From positions 124,001 through 188,000 of the forward strand of contig JAXOFM010000005.1 of the NCBI GenBank assembly GCA_044841755.1: DNA of 64,000 nt, written 5' to 3'. Shown here in pieces: positions 54,138 through 62,419 of this stretch. The notes under the pieces were generated by a model. That model ran no database searches and had not been told where the DNA came from. It was given only the letters and a program-made list of their open reading frames with translations. This DNA comes from CAZAPO01 sp044841755. Lineage in GTDB: Bacteria; Bacteroidota; Bacteroidia; Flavobacteriales; Flavobacteriaceae. The number at the start of each line of letters is the position of its first letter. Position 1 is the stretch's first letter. The translations under genes and the position numbers were made by a program.

Positions 54138-54251
54138 ATGAACAAAAAGTCCACACCCAAAAACCGATGGAATAAATCCTATACTTTAGTTTTGGTCGCT
54201 AATGCCGTCTACATCCTATTGTTTTATTTTTTAATGAAAATTTTCGCTTAA
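54138..54251 (+). CDS. 37-residue membrane protein preceding a sodium:solute symporter
   Basis: An ATG one base after the PIG-L stop opens a 37-codon frame ending at 54251, one base before the symporter ATG. It encodes a basic N-terminus (MNKKSTPKNRWNKS), one membrane helix (about 15-33) and MKIFA. The exact fit between two genes with 1-nt gaps, the positive-inside pattern and the absence of any other use for these 116 nt support a real gene. It may be a small partner of the transporter. No named family is recognised. Confidence 0.72.
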   Translation: MNKKSTPKNRWNKSYTLVLVANAVYILLFYFLMKIFA

Positions 54252-54252
54252 T

Positions 54253-56007
54253 ATGCAAACATTAGACTGGATTGTATTAGCATTTACATTACTAGCCATT
54301 GTTGGTTATGGTACCTGGAAGACCAGAGGTAGAAAAAATGTTCAAGATTACATTAGAGGTGGTGGAGACGCCAAATGGTGGACAATTGGCCTATCGGTTA
54401 TGGCTACACAAGCAAGTGCTATAACCTTTTTATCTACACCAGGACAAGCGTTTCACGACGGAATGGGATTCGTGCAATTTTACTTTGGAGTCCCAATTGC
54501 TATGGTTGTTATTTGTATGATATTCATCCCATTATACCATAAGTTAAAGGTATATACAGCTTACGAATATCTTGAGCGTCGCTTTGATCTTAAAACCCGA
54601 AGTCTGGCGGCTATCTTGTTTTTAATTCAGCGTGGTCTTGCTGCGGGAATTACCATTTTTGCCCCAGCGATTGTATTATCTGCTGTTCTAGGCTGGAACC
54701 TAACAATGTTAAACATCATTATAGGAATTCTGGTAATTATCTATACCGTTTCGGGAGGAACAAAAGCTGTAAGTGTTACACAAAAGTACCAGATGGTAGT
54801 GATTTTTACAGGAATGATTATAGCTTTCTTTATTATTTTAAATGCATTACCTCAAGACATAACCTTTTCAAAAGCATTAGATATTGCTGGAGCCAGTGGG
54901 AAGATGGATATTCTAGATTTTTCTTTCAGTTTAGACAATCGTTATACCTTTTGGAGCGGAATTATAGGTGGTACTTTTTTAGCACTCTCTTATTTTGGCA
55001 CAGATCAAAGTCAAGTACAACGTTATCTTTCTGGGAAATCTATGAAAGAAATGCAGCTAGGTTTAATATTTAATGGGTTATTTAAAGTACCTATGCAATT
55101 CTTTATTTTGTTAATTGGTGTAATGGTATTTATGTTTTACCAATTTAATGCATCTCCTTTAAATTTTAATCCTGAAGCTAAAAAGGCAATTAACAATTCT
55201 CAATATGTTGAAAAATATGCTGCATTGGAAAAAAAACAAGAAGATATCTTTATAAACAAGCAAGCATCAATTGCGCAATACCTTGAAGATTCAAATAGCA
55301 ATAATGCTCAAGAATTAATTGATGCCAACAAAGCTGATAGAGCAAATAGGGATGCTGCAAAAGCACTTATTGCAAAGGTATCTGAAGAACAAAACTTGTC
55401 AGTTGAATCTAATGACAAGGATTATGTATTTATCCATTTTATACTTAACAATTTACCACGTGGTCTTATTGGTTTACTTCTAGCTGTAATTTTAAGTGCT
55501 GCTATGTCTAGTACTGCGAGTGAATTAAACGCATTAGCATCGACTACTACAATAGATTTGTATAGAAGGAATTTACGAGAAAGCAAAGATGAAAAACACT
55601 ATGTAAAAGCTGCAAAGTGGTTTACCTTTGCTTGGGGGATTTTAGCTATTTTAATTGCATGTGTAGCTTATTTGGCCGAAAATTTGATTGAGCTTGTAAA
55701 TATTATCGGTTCAATTTTTTATGGAAATGTGCTTGGTATTTTCCTTATCGCCTTCTTCTTTAAACAAGTTCGATCAAACGCAGTCTTCCTTGCTGCTTTG
55801 ATTACACAAGCGATCGTAATAGCGCTATTCTTTCTAAATAGGTTTGACTATATCAATCTGCCTTATTTGTGGTTAAATTTTGTAGGATGCGTTATTGTTA
55901 TATTCATTGCATTACTACTTTCGTTTAATTCTGCAAATAGAAAGGATAAATTGTCCTTAGCTATACTTTCAGGTCTATTGGGTTTTGTAACCTATACGAT
56001 TATTTAA
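54253..56007 (+). CDS. sodium:solute symporter (SSS family)
   Basis: A 584-residue transporter with about 13 helices. The SSS pattern is clear: GGGDAKWWTIGLSVMATQASAITFLSTPGQ (about 36-66, shown here as separate motifs RGGGDAKWW and ATQASAITF), GGTKAVSVTQKYQ near 173-185, and the sodium-binding segment LSAAMSSTASELNALAS near 415-431. Between the middle helices there is an insert of about 80 polar, helical residues (about 312-390, with KYAALEKKQEDIF). The substrate is unknown; a sugar or amino-sugar product of the upstream PIG-L enzyme is a reasonable guess. Confidence 0.93.
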   Translation: MQTLDWIVLAFTLLAIVGYGTWKTRGRKNVQDYIRGGGDAKWWTIGLSVMATQASAITFLSTPGQAFHDGMGFVQFYFGVPIAMVVICMIFIPLYHKLKVYTAYEYLERRFDLKTRSLAAILFLIQRGLAAGITIFAPAIVLSAVLGWNLTMLNIIIGILVIIYTVSGGTKAVSVTQKYQMVVIFTGMIIAFFIILNALPQDITFSKALDIAGASGKMDILDFSFSLDNRYTFWSGIIGGTFLALSYFGTDQSQVQRYLSGKSMKEMQLGLIFNGLFKVPMQFFILLIGVMVFMFYQFNASPLNFNPEAKKAINNSQYVEKYAALEKKQEDIFINKQASIAQYLEDSNSNNAQELIDANKADRANRDAAKALIAKVSEEQNLSVESNDKDYVFIHFILNNLPRGLIGLLLAVILSAAMSSTASELNALASTTTIDLYRRNLRESKDEKHYVKAAKWFTFAWGILAILIACVAYLAENLIELVNIIGSIFYGNVLGIFLIAFFFKQVRSNAVFLAALITQAIVIALFFLNRFDYINLPYLWLNFVGCVIVIFIALLLSFNSANRKDKLSLAILSGLLGFVTYTII

Positions 56008-56026
56008 TAAAGGATTTAAATCATAA

Positions 56027-56055
56027 AAAAGGCGCAACTAATAGTTGCGCCTTTT
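56027..56055. terminator. bidirectional terminator after the symporter
   Basis: A perfect 13-bp stem AAAAGGCGCAACT / AGTTGCGCCTTTT with a 3-nt loop between convergent genes. ATTTTG follows on the plus strand and TTATGA on the other. Confidence 0.9.
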
Positions 56056-56077
56056 ATTTTGTCTATTGATAGACGAA

Positions 56078-56920
56078 TTATTTCATCCACTCTTTCAAAG
56101 AGTCCTTGTTCATTTTTATATAATCAGCATTTCCCGCCTTTTCAGCATCTGCAAGCGATTTTTTAGCTAACTCAATAGCTCCTTTTTTATCTCCTGCAGC
56201 AGCATAAATTAATGACTGCTGTCTTAGTTGCCAGAAACGAGGATTCTCATTCATAGCCATAGCTTTGTCTATCCACTTCTTAGCTTGAGTAATATCCTTT
56301 CCTTCAGCTAGGTAATACGTAGCAGCTCCATAATAGTCATTAAATCCAGGTCCACTCATAACTCTGTTAATGTTTGCAGCAACTTTTTTATCTGTAGGAA
56401 CTTTAAACTCAACACCTATGTATGCCTTTTCCCACATTATACCAAGAACTGCAGAACTGCTAGTTAAATCGTCAATAGAAATGGTAAATGAATCAATATC
56501 CATTGGCATTGGTATTACATCTGCCATTACTCTAGCAGCAACTTTACTATCATCTAATGTAGCAGGTGCTCCACCAGCCTGATATTCTGTATAAAAGATC
56601 ACTTCCCATTTGTCTGCTTGAGGAATGGTTAAGAGTGCATACGAACCAGCTTTTAATGCAGATCCACCAACAGTTACATCATCACTAAAGGTAACTTTAG
56701 TTCTCATATTAGCTCCTGTTCTCCAAATTTTTCCATAAGGAACAAGATCTCCAAAAATAACACGCCCACGCATTGCTGGTCGAGAGTATTCGACAGAAAC
56801 TTCAGTTAAACCAACTGTTTGTTCAATTTTAGCAGCAGGACTAGGTGCTGGTGTTTGTATTTGGGCATTTAAAGCAAATGACATAGCAATTGCCATTACT
56901 GATAAGAATAATTTTTTCAT
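56078..56920 (-). CDS. DUF2911 exported protein
   Basis: A 280-residue protein with a signal peptide (cleavage after FALNAQ, residue 19). The DUF2911 domain covers about 25-170: SPAAKIEQTVGLTEVSVEYSRP, GRVIFGDLVPYGKIWRTGAN and FYTEYQAGGAP are its usual blocks (shown in parts). The C-terminal part has TPR-like helices (AKKWIDKAMAMNENPRFW, KGAIELAKKSLADAE). The domain is common in Bacteroidota and of unknown function. It is a single gene. Confidence 0.9.
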   Translation of the reverse strand: MKKLFLSVMAIAMSFALNAQIQTPAPSPAAKIEQTVGLTEVSVEYSRPAMRGRVIFGDLVPYGKIWRTGANMRTKVTFSDDVTVGGSALKAGSYALLTIPQADKWEVIFYTEYQAGGAPATLDDSKVAARVMADVIPMPMDIDSFTISIDDLTSSSAVLGIMWEKAYIGVEFKVPTDKKVAANINRVMSGPGFNDYYGAATYYLAEGKDITQAKKWIDKAMAMNENPRFWQLRQQSLIYAAAGDKKGAIELAKKSLADAEKAGNADYIKMNKDSLKEWMK

Positions 56921-57007
56921 TGTAGTACTTGTTTTGATGATTGTTTTAATTAAGTGTCTAAAATTACATAAACCATTTCCTTAATCTGTTAACAAACACT
57001 TAAAAAA

Positions 57008-58048
57008 CTATGCTTTTAAATAATACTTTTTTCGCAACCAGAAGGCAACCCTTACTAATAAAATTAAAGCTGGGACCTCAACAAGAGGACCTATTACTCC
57101 TGTGAATGCCTGTCCAGAATTAAGTCCAAATACTGCTATCGATACTGCTATGGCTAATTCAAAATTATTACCCGAAGCGGTAAAAGCGATAGCCGCATTC
57201 TTATCATAAGTGGCTCCCATTGCCTTTGATACAAAAAAGCCAATTAAAAACATGAGAGTAAAATATATAAGCAATGGAATAGCAATTATAAGAACGTCCA
57301 TTGGAATTTCAATGATCAATTCACCTTTTAAAGAAAACATTAAAACGATAGTAAATAGTAATGCTATTAATGTTATTGGTGAAATAGCAGGTATGAACTT
57401 CTTATTATACCATTCCTCACCTTTCCATTTAACCAAAAACAGTCGACTTAAAATTCCAGCTAGGAAAGGAATTCCCAAGTAAATTGCAACGCTTTCTGCA
57501 ATTGTAATTATTGATATGTCTACAATTGCGCCTTCAAAACCAAAAAGAGGTGGAAGCTTGGTAATAAATAACCATGCATAAAAACTATAGGCAAATACTT
57601 GAAATATACTATTAAGGGCAACTAATCCTGCCCCATATTCACTACTTCCCTCAGCCAGATCATTCCAAACTAAAACCATCGCAATGCAACGAGCCAAACC
57701 TATCAATATTAAACCAACCATATAATCCGGGTGATCCTGTAAAAAGAGTAATGCGAGAACAAACATTAAAATTGGACCTACTATCCAGTTTAAAAAAAGA
57801 GAAATTGAAAGGATCTTAACATTCTTAAATACTTTGGGTAATAAGCCATAATTAACCTTAGCCAAAGGTGGATACATCATTAATATTAGTCCAATTGCTA
57901 TTGGAATATTAGTAGTCCCACTACTATATGATTCAATAATCCGAGCATAAGATGGAAAAAAGTACCCTGACGCAACTCCAATTGCCATTGCAATAAAAAT
58001 CCATAATGTTAGATAAGAATCTAAAAAACTGAGTTTCTTGGTTTTCAT
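57008..58048 (-). CDS. arsenite efflux transporter, ACR3 family
   Basis: A 346-residue protein with ten predicted helices. The ACR3 marks are the C121 in helix 4 (IGLARCIAMVLVWND), the cysteine needed for arsenite transport in the family, and the late helix motif AIAFTASGNNFELAIAVSI near 285-303 with the conserved glutamate. It exports As(III) across the inner membrane. No arsR or arsC gene is near; instead the promoter itself contains an inverted repeat that could bind a distant regulator. Confidence 0.94.
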   Translation of the reverse strand: MKTKKLSFLDSYLTLWIFIAMAIGVASGYFFPSYARIIESYSSGTTNIPIAIGLILMMYPPLAKVNYGLLPKVFKNVKILSISLFLNWIVGPILMFVLALLFLQDHPDYMVGLILIGLARCIAMVLVWNDLAEGSSEYGAGLVALNSIFQVFAYSFYAWLFITKLPPLFGFEGAIVDISIITIAESVAIYLGIPFLAGILSRLFLVKWKGEEWYNKKFIPAISPITLIALLFTIVLMFSLKGELIIEIPMDVLIIAIPLLIYFTLMFLIGFFVSKAMGATYDKNAAIAFTASGNNFELAIAVSIAVFGLNSGQAFTGVIGPLVEVPALILLVRVAFWLRKKYYLKA

Positions 58049-58104
58049 TTATAAATAATTTGGATATAAATGCAAATTAAAAGGGATAACTCTAGTAATC
58101 AAAA

Positions 58105-58135
58105 CAAATTTACATGATTGTTTGTCAATAACAAT
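58105..58135 (-). promoter_or_regulatory. promoter of the ACR3 gene with an internal inverted repeat
   Basis: On the minus strand, TTG (58132-58134) is followed after 19 nt by TAAATTTG (58105-58112), a good Bacteroidota promoter. The inverted repeat ATTGTT-N7-AACAAT (58117-58135) covers the -33 element and spacer, the position where a repressor such as ArsR would block polymerase. Confidence 0.6.
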
Positions 58136-58238
58136 TTAAACAATACCCTTTAAAACGTATAAGCACGGAGAAGAAGATTATTGCGATATGCTTTGTTAAT
58201 TTTTGTTTAATCTTTTAATCTTTTTATTAAACATTTTG

Positions 58239-58246
58239 TAAATTTG
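58239..58246 (+). promoter_or_regulatory. -7 promoter element of the TetR-photolyase operon
   Basis: TAAATTTG matches TAnnTTTG exactly and lies 18 nt before the ATG at 58265. No clear TTG is seen 17-23 nt upstream; the preceding 40 nt is almost pure A/T. Confidence 0.45.
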
Positions 58247-58264
58247 TTTAAGAAAAAATTTATC

Positions 58265-58921
58265 ATGGCGAAAAAGAAAAAAATAAACCGAGAAGAGATT
58301 ATCTCTCTTTACATGAATTATGTACTGGAGAATAACATGCAACCCAATTCTGTTTACAGCTTTGCGAAAAAAAATAACTTTGAGGAGTCTGAATTCTATA
58401 TGTTCTTTGGGAATTTTAATGCTTTAGAACAAGATATATTTGCAACATTTTTCGAAAACACTATAAAAGTTCTTGACAAAAGTGAAGATTACAAAAATTT
58501 TGATTCAAGAAACAAACTTTTAAGTTTTTACTTTACATTTTTTGAAAATCTAACTGCGAATAGAAGCTTCGTAAACTTTATGCTAAATAGAAATAAGGAA
58601 AAAGTAAATTCATTAAAGTCCTTATCCCAATTGAGACAAAAGTTCGCAAATTACATAGATGAACTCGATATTTCAACTGTAGATTTAAATCAAGAAACAC
58701 TTCAAAAGATTCAAGATAAAACCATTCAAGAAACCGCATGGTTACAACTTGTTATTACGATGAAATTTTGGTTAGACGATAACTCTTCATCTTTTGAAAA
58801 AACTGATATTTTCATCGAAAAGTCAGTAAATGCAAGCTTTGATATTATCAATATATCACCATTCCACAGCTTAGTTGATTTAGGAAAGTTTTTATTCAAG
58901 GAAAAAATTCACATGAACTAG
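58265..58921 (+). CDS. TetR/AcrR-like transcriptional regulator
   Basis: The ATG at 58265 (MAKKKKINREEIISLYMNYV) is chosen; a TTG seven codons upstream would be weaker and overlaps the -7 element. The 218-residue protein has an N-terminal helix-turn-helix in which the usual TetR spacing is kept (VLENNMQPNSVYSFAKKNNF ... SEFYMFFGN) and an all-helical C-terminal part (about 60-210) for ligand sensing, with SLSQLRQKFANYIDE and WLQLVITMKFWLDDN. It is the first gene of the operon, and its stop codon abuts the start of the ABC1 gene. It probably controls this operon; the ligand is unknown. Confidence 0.85.
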   Translation: MAKKKKINREEIISLYMNYVLENNMQPNSVYSFAKKNNFEESEFYMFFGNFNALEQDIFATFFENTIKVLDKSEDYKNFDSRNKLLSFYFTFFENLTANRSFVNFMLNRNKEKVNSLKSLSQLRQKFANYIDELDISTVDLNQETLQKIQDKTIQETAWLQLVITMKFWLDDNSSSFEKTDIFIEKSVNASFDIINISPFHSLVDLGKFLFKEKIHMN

Positions 58922-60253
58922 ATGAAAACCATAGATAAGATCCCAACTACAAAAATCCAACGTGCTTCAAAACTTGTACAAACAGGAGCTAAAGTTGGTG
59001 TGAACTATATCAAATATTACAGTGACAAACTCGTCAACTCAGAAGAGGCAGCAAAAGAACGCTTAAATAAAAATAATGCGGAGGATATATATGATGGCTT
59101 AAAAAAACTTAAAGGAAGTGCTTTAAAAGTTGCTCAGATGCTCAGTATGGAAAAAAGTATGCTACCTCAGGCATATGTCGAAAAATTTTCCTTGTCACAG
59201 TTTTCTGTTCCTCCATTATCGGCTGCATTGGTTTTAAAAACATTTAAAAATTACTTTGGAAAATATCCTGATGAGTTGTTCGACACTTTTGATGCTAGCT
59301 CCATCAATGCTGCAAGCATTGGTCAAGTGCATAAAGCAACAAAATCTGGAAAGAATTACGCTGTAAAAATTCAATATCCTGGTGTTGCTGAGAGTATTTC
59401 CTCTGATCTAACGATGGTAAAACCATTGGCAATTAAGCTTTTCAATATAAGAGGGAAGGATTCTGATAAATATTTCAAGGAAGTTGAAAATAAACTCATT
59501 GAGGAAACAGACTACGAATTAGAAGTAGAGCAGAGTAATGCAGTAGTTCAAGCTTGCAGTCATATCCCTAATTTAAAGTTTCCACAATATTACAAAACAC
59601 TGTCATCTGATAGAATCATAACTATGGATTGGATGGAAGGTGAACATTTATCTGAATTTATTGCTCACAATACCGACGAAAAAGTTGCAAATAAGCTCGG
59701 TCAAGCCTTATGGGATTTTTATATGTATCAAATGCATATTCTTAAAAAAGTACATGCCGATCCACATCCTGGTAATTTTTTAATTTCTAAGAATGACGAA
59801 TTGATTGCTATTGATTTTGGATGCATGAAAGAAGTACCCATGTCTTTTTACAAGCCCTATTTTGAGCTAGCCCAAAAGGAAAATATTGAAAATCCATCAA
59901 TATTTAAAGATAAATTATATGAATTAGAAATATTAAGACCAGATGACTCTAAGAACGAAATTGAATTTTTCAGCGAAATGTTCTATGAGATGCTTAGCCT
60001 CTTTACCCAACCATTTCACAATGACGTATTTGATTTTTCTGACGCTTTATTTTTTGGAAAAATATCAGAGCTCGGTGAAAGGTATAGTAAAAATTCTGAG
60101 TTAAGGAAAATGAATGGCAACAGAGGGTCAAAGCATTTTATATACATAAATAGGACATTTTTTGGGTTATATAATCTGATGTTCGATCTTAAATCAAAGC
60201 ATATACGAATAAATAATTTTAAAAACTTGAAGCATGAAAACCTTCAAAAATAG
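58922..60253 (+). CDS. ABC1/UbiB-family protein kinase-like protein
   Basis: A 443-residue protein of the atypical kinase family that includes UbiB and ADCK3/COQ8. The N-terminal extension motif usually KxGQ is KVAQ here (ALKVAQMLSM near 66-75). The nucleotide loop reads NAASIGQVHKA near 128-138, the VAIK-type lysine is in YAVKIQYPG near 148-156, the catalytic loop is HADPHPGNFLI near 280-290 and the metal motif AIDFGCMKEV near 297-306. Family members support isoprenoid quinone and other lipid metabolism. It overlaps the next gene by 20 nt, so it is translated as part of the operon. Confidence 0.92.
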   Translation: MKTIDKIPTTKIQRASKLVQTGAKVGVNYIKYYSDKLVNSEEAAKERLNKNNAEDIYDGLKKLKGSALKVAQMLSMEKSMLPQAYVEKFSLSQFSVPPLSAALVLKTFKNYFGKYPDELFDTFDASSINAASIGQVHKATKSGKNYAVKIQYPGVAESISSDLTMVKPLAIKLFNIRGKDSDKYFKEVENKLIEETDYELEVEQSNAVVQACSHIPNLKFPQYYKTLSSDRIITMDWMEGEHLSEFIAHNTDEKVANKLGQALWDFYMYQMHILKKVHADPHPGNFLISKNDELIAIDFGCMKEVPMSFYKPYFELAQKENIENPSIFKDKLYELEILRPDDSKNEIEFFSEMFYEMLSLFTQPFHNDVFDFSDALFFGKISELGERYSKNSELRKMNGNRGSKHFIYINRTFFGLYNLMFDLKSKHIRINNFKNLKHENLQK

Positions 60254-60878
60254 AGACATCGACCAATTAGATTATTTATATCGTATTAATCTTATAAATA
60301 GTTGCTCAGGTTATAAATCTGCCAACTTAATTGGTACTAAATCTAAAGAAGGAATTACCAATGCAGCAGTTTTTAGTTCGATTATACATTTAGGATCAAA
60401 TCCAGCATTATTAGGCTTTATTTTAAGACCCACAACTGTTCCAAGGAATACGTACAAAAACATCAAAAGTACAGGGATTTATACCATCAATCCTATCGCA
60501 GAAGCATTTTTAGAAGATGCACATCATACGTCAGCCAAATACAATGATCAACTTTCAGAATTTGATTTTACAGAACTAACAGAGTCTTACAAAGTTGGTT
60601 TTGATGCTCCTGTCATTTTGCAATCACCAATCCATATATGTATGCACTTCGTAGAAGAGATTCCCATTAAAAGGAATGGGACCATTTTAATGGTAGGAGA
60701 AATTGAAACACTATATGTACGAGAAGAACTTTTAGATGAAGATGGCTTTATTAATCTTAACAAAGGAAAAATAGCAACTATAAATGGATTAGATGGCTAC
60801 TCCATTCCCAAACAAGTGCAGCGTTTTGGGTACCAACGTCCAAAGATTGCGACCAGTTCATGCAGAACAAATACTTAA
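60234..60878 (+). CDS. flavin reductase-like FMN-binding protein
   Basis: A 214-residue protein with the flavin-reductase split-barrel pattern: LINSCSGYKSANLIGTKS near 19-36, the phosphate-binding TNAAVFSSIIHLGSNPALLGFIL near 42-64 (shown in pieces here), RPTTVPRNTYKNIKSTG near 65-81 and HIIVGEI-like ILMVGEIETLYV near 159-170. Such proteins use NAD(P)H to reduce free FMN or FAD, or carry FMN. In this operon a plausible role is supplying reduced flavin to the photolyases. The start lies inside the end of the ABC1 gene. Confidence 0.9.
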   Translation: MKTFKNRDIDQLDYLYRINLINSCSGYKSANLIGTKSKEGITNAAVFSSIIHLGSNPALLGFILRPTTVPRNTYKNIKSTGIYTINPIAEAFLEDAHHTSAKYNDQLSEFDFTELTESYKVGFDAPVILQSPIHICMHFVEEIPIKRNGTILMVGEIETLYVREELLDEDGFINLNKGKIATINGLDGYSIPKQVQRFGYQRPKIATSSCRTNT

Positions 60879-60931
60879 TAAAACTCACTATTATAAAAGA
60901 CATAAACTAAAACATTTCGTTTAAAACCTGA

Positions 60932-61141
60932 ATGAACTATTTAACTACATCTAAATTTAATCACATTAATCTAGTTACGAATAGCTCAAGGAAGGAGGTC
61001 CTTAAGAAATCGAACTTACCCCAAAAAATATGTCCCATATGTATGCGCCCATTTTATTGGCGTAAAAAGTGGAGAGCAAATTGGAATAATGTTATTTATT
61101 GTAGTAAAAAATGCAAATTAAAAAAGAAACCAAGGCCTTAA
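60932..61141 (+). CDS. DUF2256 small zinc-ribbon protein
   Basis: A 69-residue protein with the DUF2256 core from about residue 30: KICPICMRPFYWRKKWRANW, then VIYCSKKCK. The two Cys pairs (C-x2-C and C-x3-C) should bind one zinc. About 25 additional residues precede the core. This family is typically found next to cryptochrome/photolyase genes, as here, where its end overlaps the next gene by 31 nt. Its function is unknown. Confidence 0.88.
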   Translation: MNYLTTSKFNHINLVTNSSRKEVLKKSNLPQKICPICMRPFYWRKKWRANWNNVIYCSKKCKLKKKPRP

Positions 61142-62418
61142 TATGGTTCACTAAAAATTTAAGAGTCAATGATAGTATTTTACTATCTAAAGCATCTCGT
61201 GAATATGATCGGGTAATTGGTGTGTATTGTTTTGATCCAAGAGAATTTAAAGAAGATATATATGGCTTCAAGAAAACAGAAAAGTTTCGTGCCAAGTTTT
61301 TAATCGAAAGTGTAAAAAATCTGAATAGAAATTTAAAAGAGCTAAATATCTCTCTGCTCGTATATTATGAACATCCAGAATTTGTTATCCCAGAAATATG
61401 CAATACTAATGGCATAGATGCTCTTTTCTATCAAAATGAATGGACACAAGAGGAGTTACGAGTTATTAAAAAAGTAACTAATTCCCTTGAGAGTACATCT
61501 TGTTTTGGTTATTATGATCAGTTTCTTTATCATCCAAATGATGTCTTTGAAGTTATTCCTAATATCCCAGATGTATTTTCGAATTTTAGAAAAGTAATTG
61601 AACAAAAACTTAAAATACGACCTGTTCACTTCCCCCATAAAAAAAGTACGAGCAATCTTCTAAAAAAGAGTGTGAAAATTCCTGATATGAATAACTTGGG
61701 TTATAACGATTTTGAGACACATCATCGATCGGCTTTTCCCTTCAAGGGAGGCGAAAGTAAAGCACTAGAGCGACTAAAAACATACTTTTTTGATACCAAG
61801 AAAATCAGTATTTACAAAAAAACAAGAAATGGTTTAGTAGGGGTTAACTACAGTTCAAAATTTTCTCCTTGGCTGGCGAATGGATGTATATCTGCGAAAA
61901 CAATCTACTGGGAACTAAAATTATTTGAAAAAGAAAATACAAAAAATGACTCTACTTATTGGTTAATTTTTGAATTAATGTGGAGAGACTTTTTTAAATA
62001 TATATCTAAAAAATATGGCAATGCCATTTTTAGATTAGAAGGAATACTTAACAAATCGTATTCGTGCAACACGGATTGGAAACTCCTAAGAAAATGGGTA
62101 AATGGAGAAACAAAAGAACCATTTATTAATGCAAACATGATTGAACTGAATAAAACAGGCTGGATGAGTAATCGTGGCAGGCAAAATGTGGCGTCGTATT
62201 TTACAAAGGAATTAAATCTTGATTGGCGAATTGGTGCTGCTTATTTTGAATCTATGTTAGTTGATTATGATGTGCATAGTAATTATGGAAATTGGATGTA
62301 TTTAGCCGGAGTTGGTAATGATCCAAGAGAAAGAGTATTTAATGTGAAATTGCAAGCCAAGCGTTACGATTCAGAACATACATTTCGAAACCTCTGGTTA
62401 CAAAACTCATTATTCTAA
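61111..62418 (+). CDS. CRY-DASH-type cryptochrome/photolyase
   Basis: A 435-residue member of the photolyase/cryptochrome family. The N-terminal antenna domain begins ALIWFTKNLRVNDSILLSKA, and the FAD-binding part has KFSPWLANGCISAKTIYWEL near 250-269, WRDFFKYI near 291 and TGWMSNRGRQNVASYFTKE near 349-367, followed by DYDVHSNYGNWMYLAGVGND near 386-405, the pattern of DASH proteins. DASH enzymes repair cyclobutane dimers in single-stranded DNA and may also sense light. It overlaps the DUF2256 gene by 31 nt. Confidence 0.93.
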   Translation: MQIKKETKALIWFTKNLRVNDSILLSKASREYDRVIGVYCFDPREFKEDIYGFKKTEKFRAKFLIESVKNLNRNLKELNISLLVYYEHPEFVIPEICNTNGIDALFYQNEWTQEELRVIKKVTNSLESTSCFGYYDQFLYHPNDVFEVIPNIPDVFSNFRKVIEQKLKIRPVHFPHKKSTSNLLKKSVKIPDMNNLGYNDFETHHRSAFPFKGGESKALERLKTYFFDTKKISIYKKTRNGLVGVNYSSKFSPWLANGCISAKTIYWELKLFEKENTKNDSTYWLIFELMWRDFFKYISKKYGNAIFRLEGILNKSYSCNTDWKLLRKWVNGETKEPFINANMIELNKTGWMSNRGRQNVASYFTKELNLDWRIGAAYFESMLVDYDVHSNYGNWMYLAGVGNDPRERVFNVKLQAKRYDSEHTFRNLWLQNSLF

Positions 62419-62419
62419 T

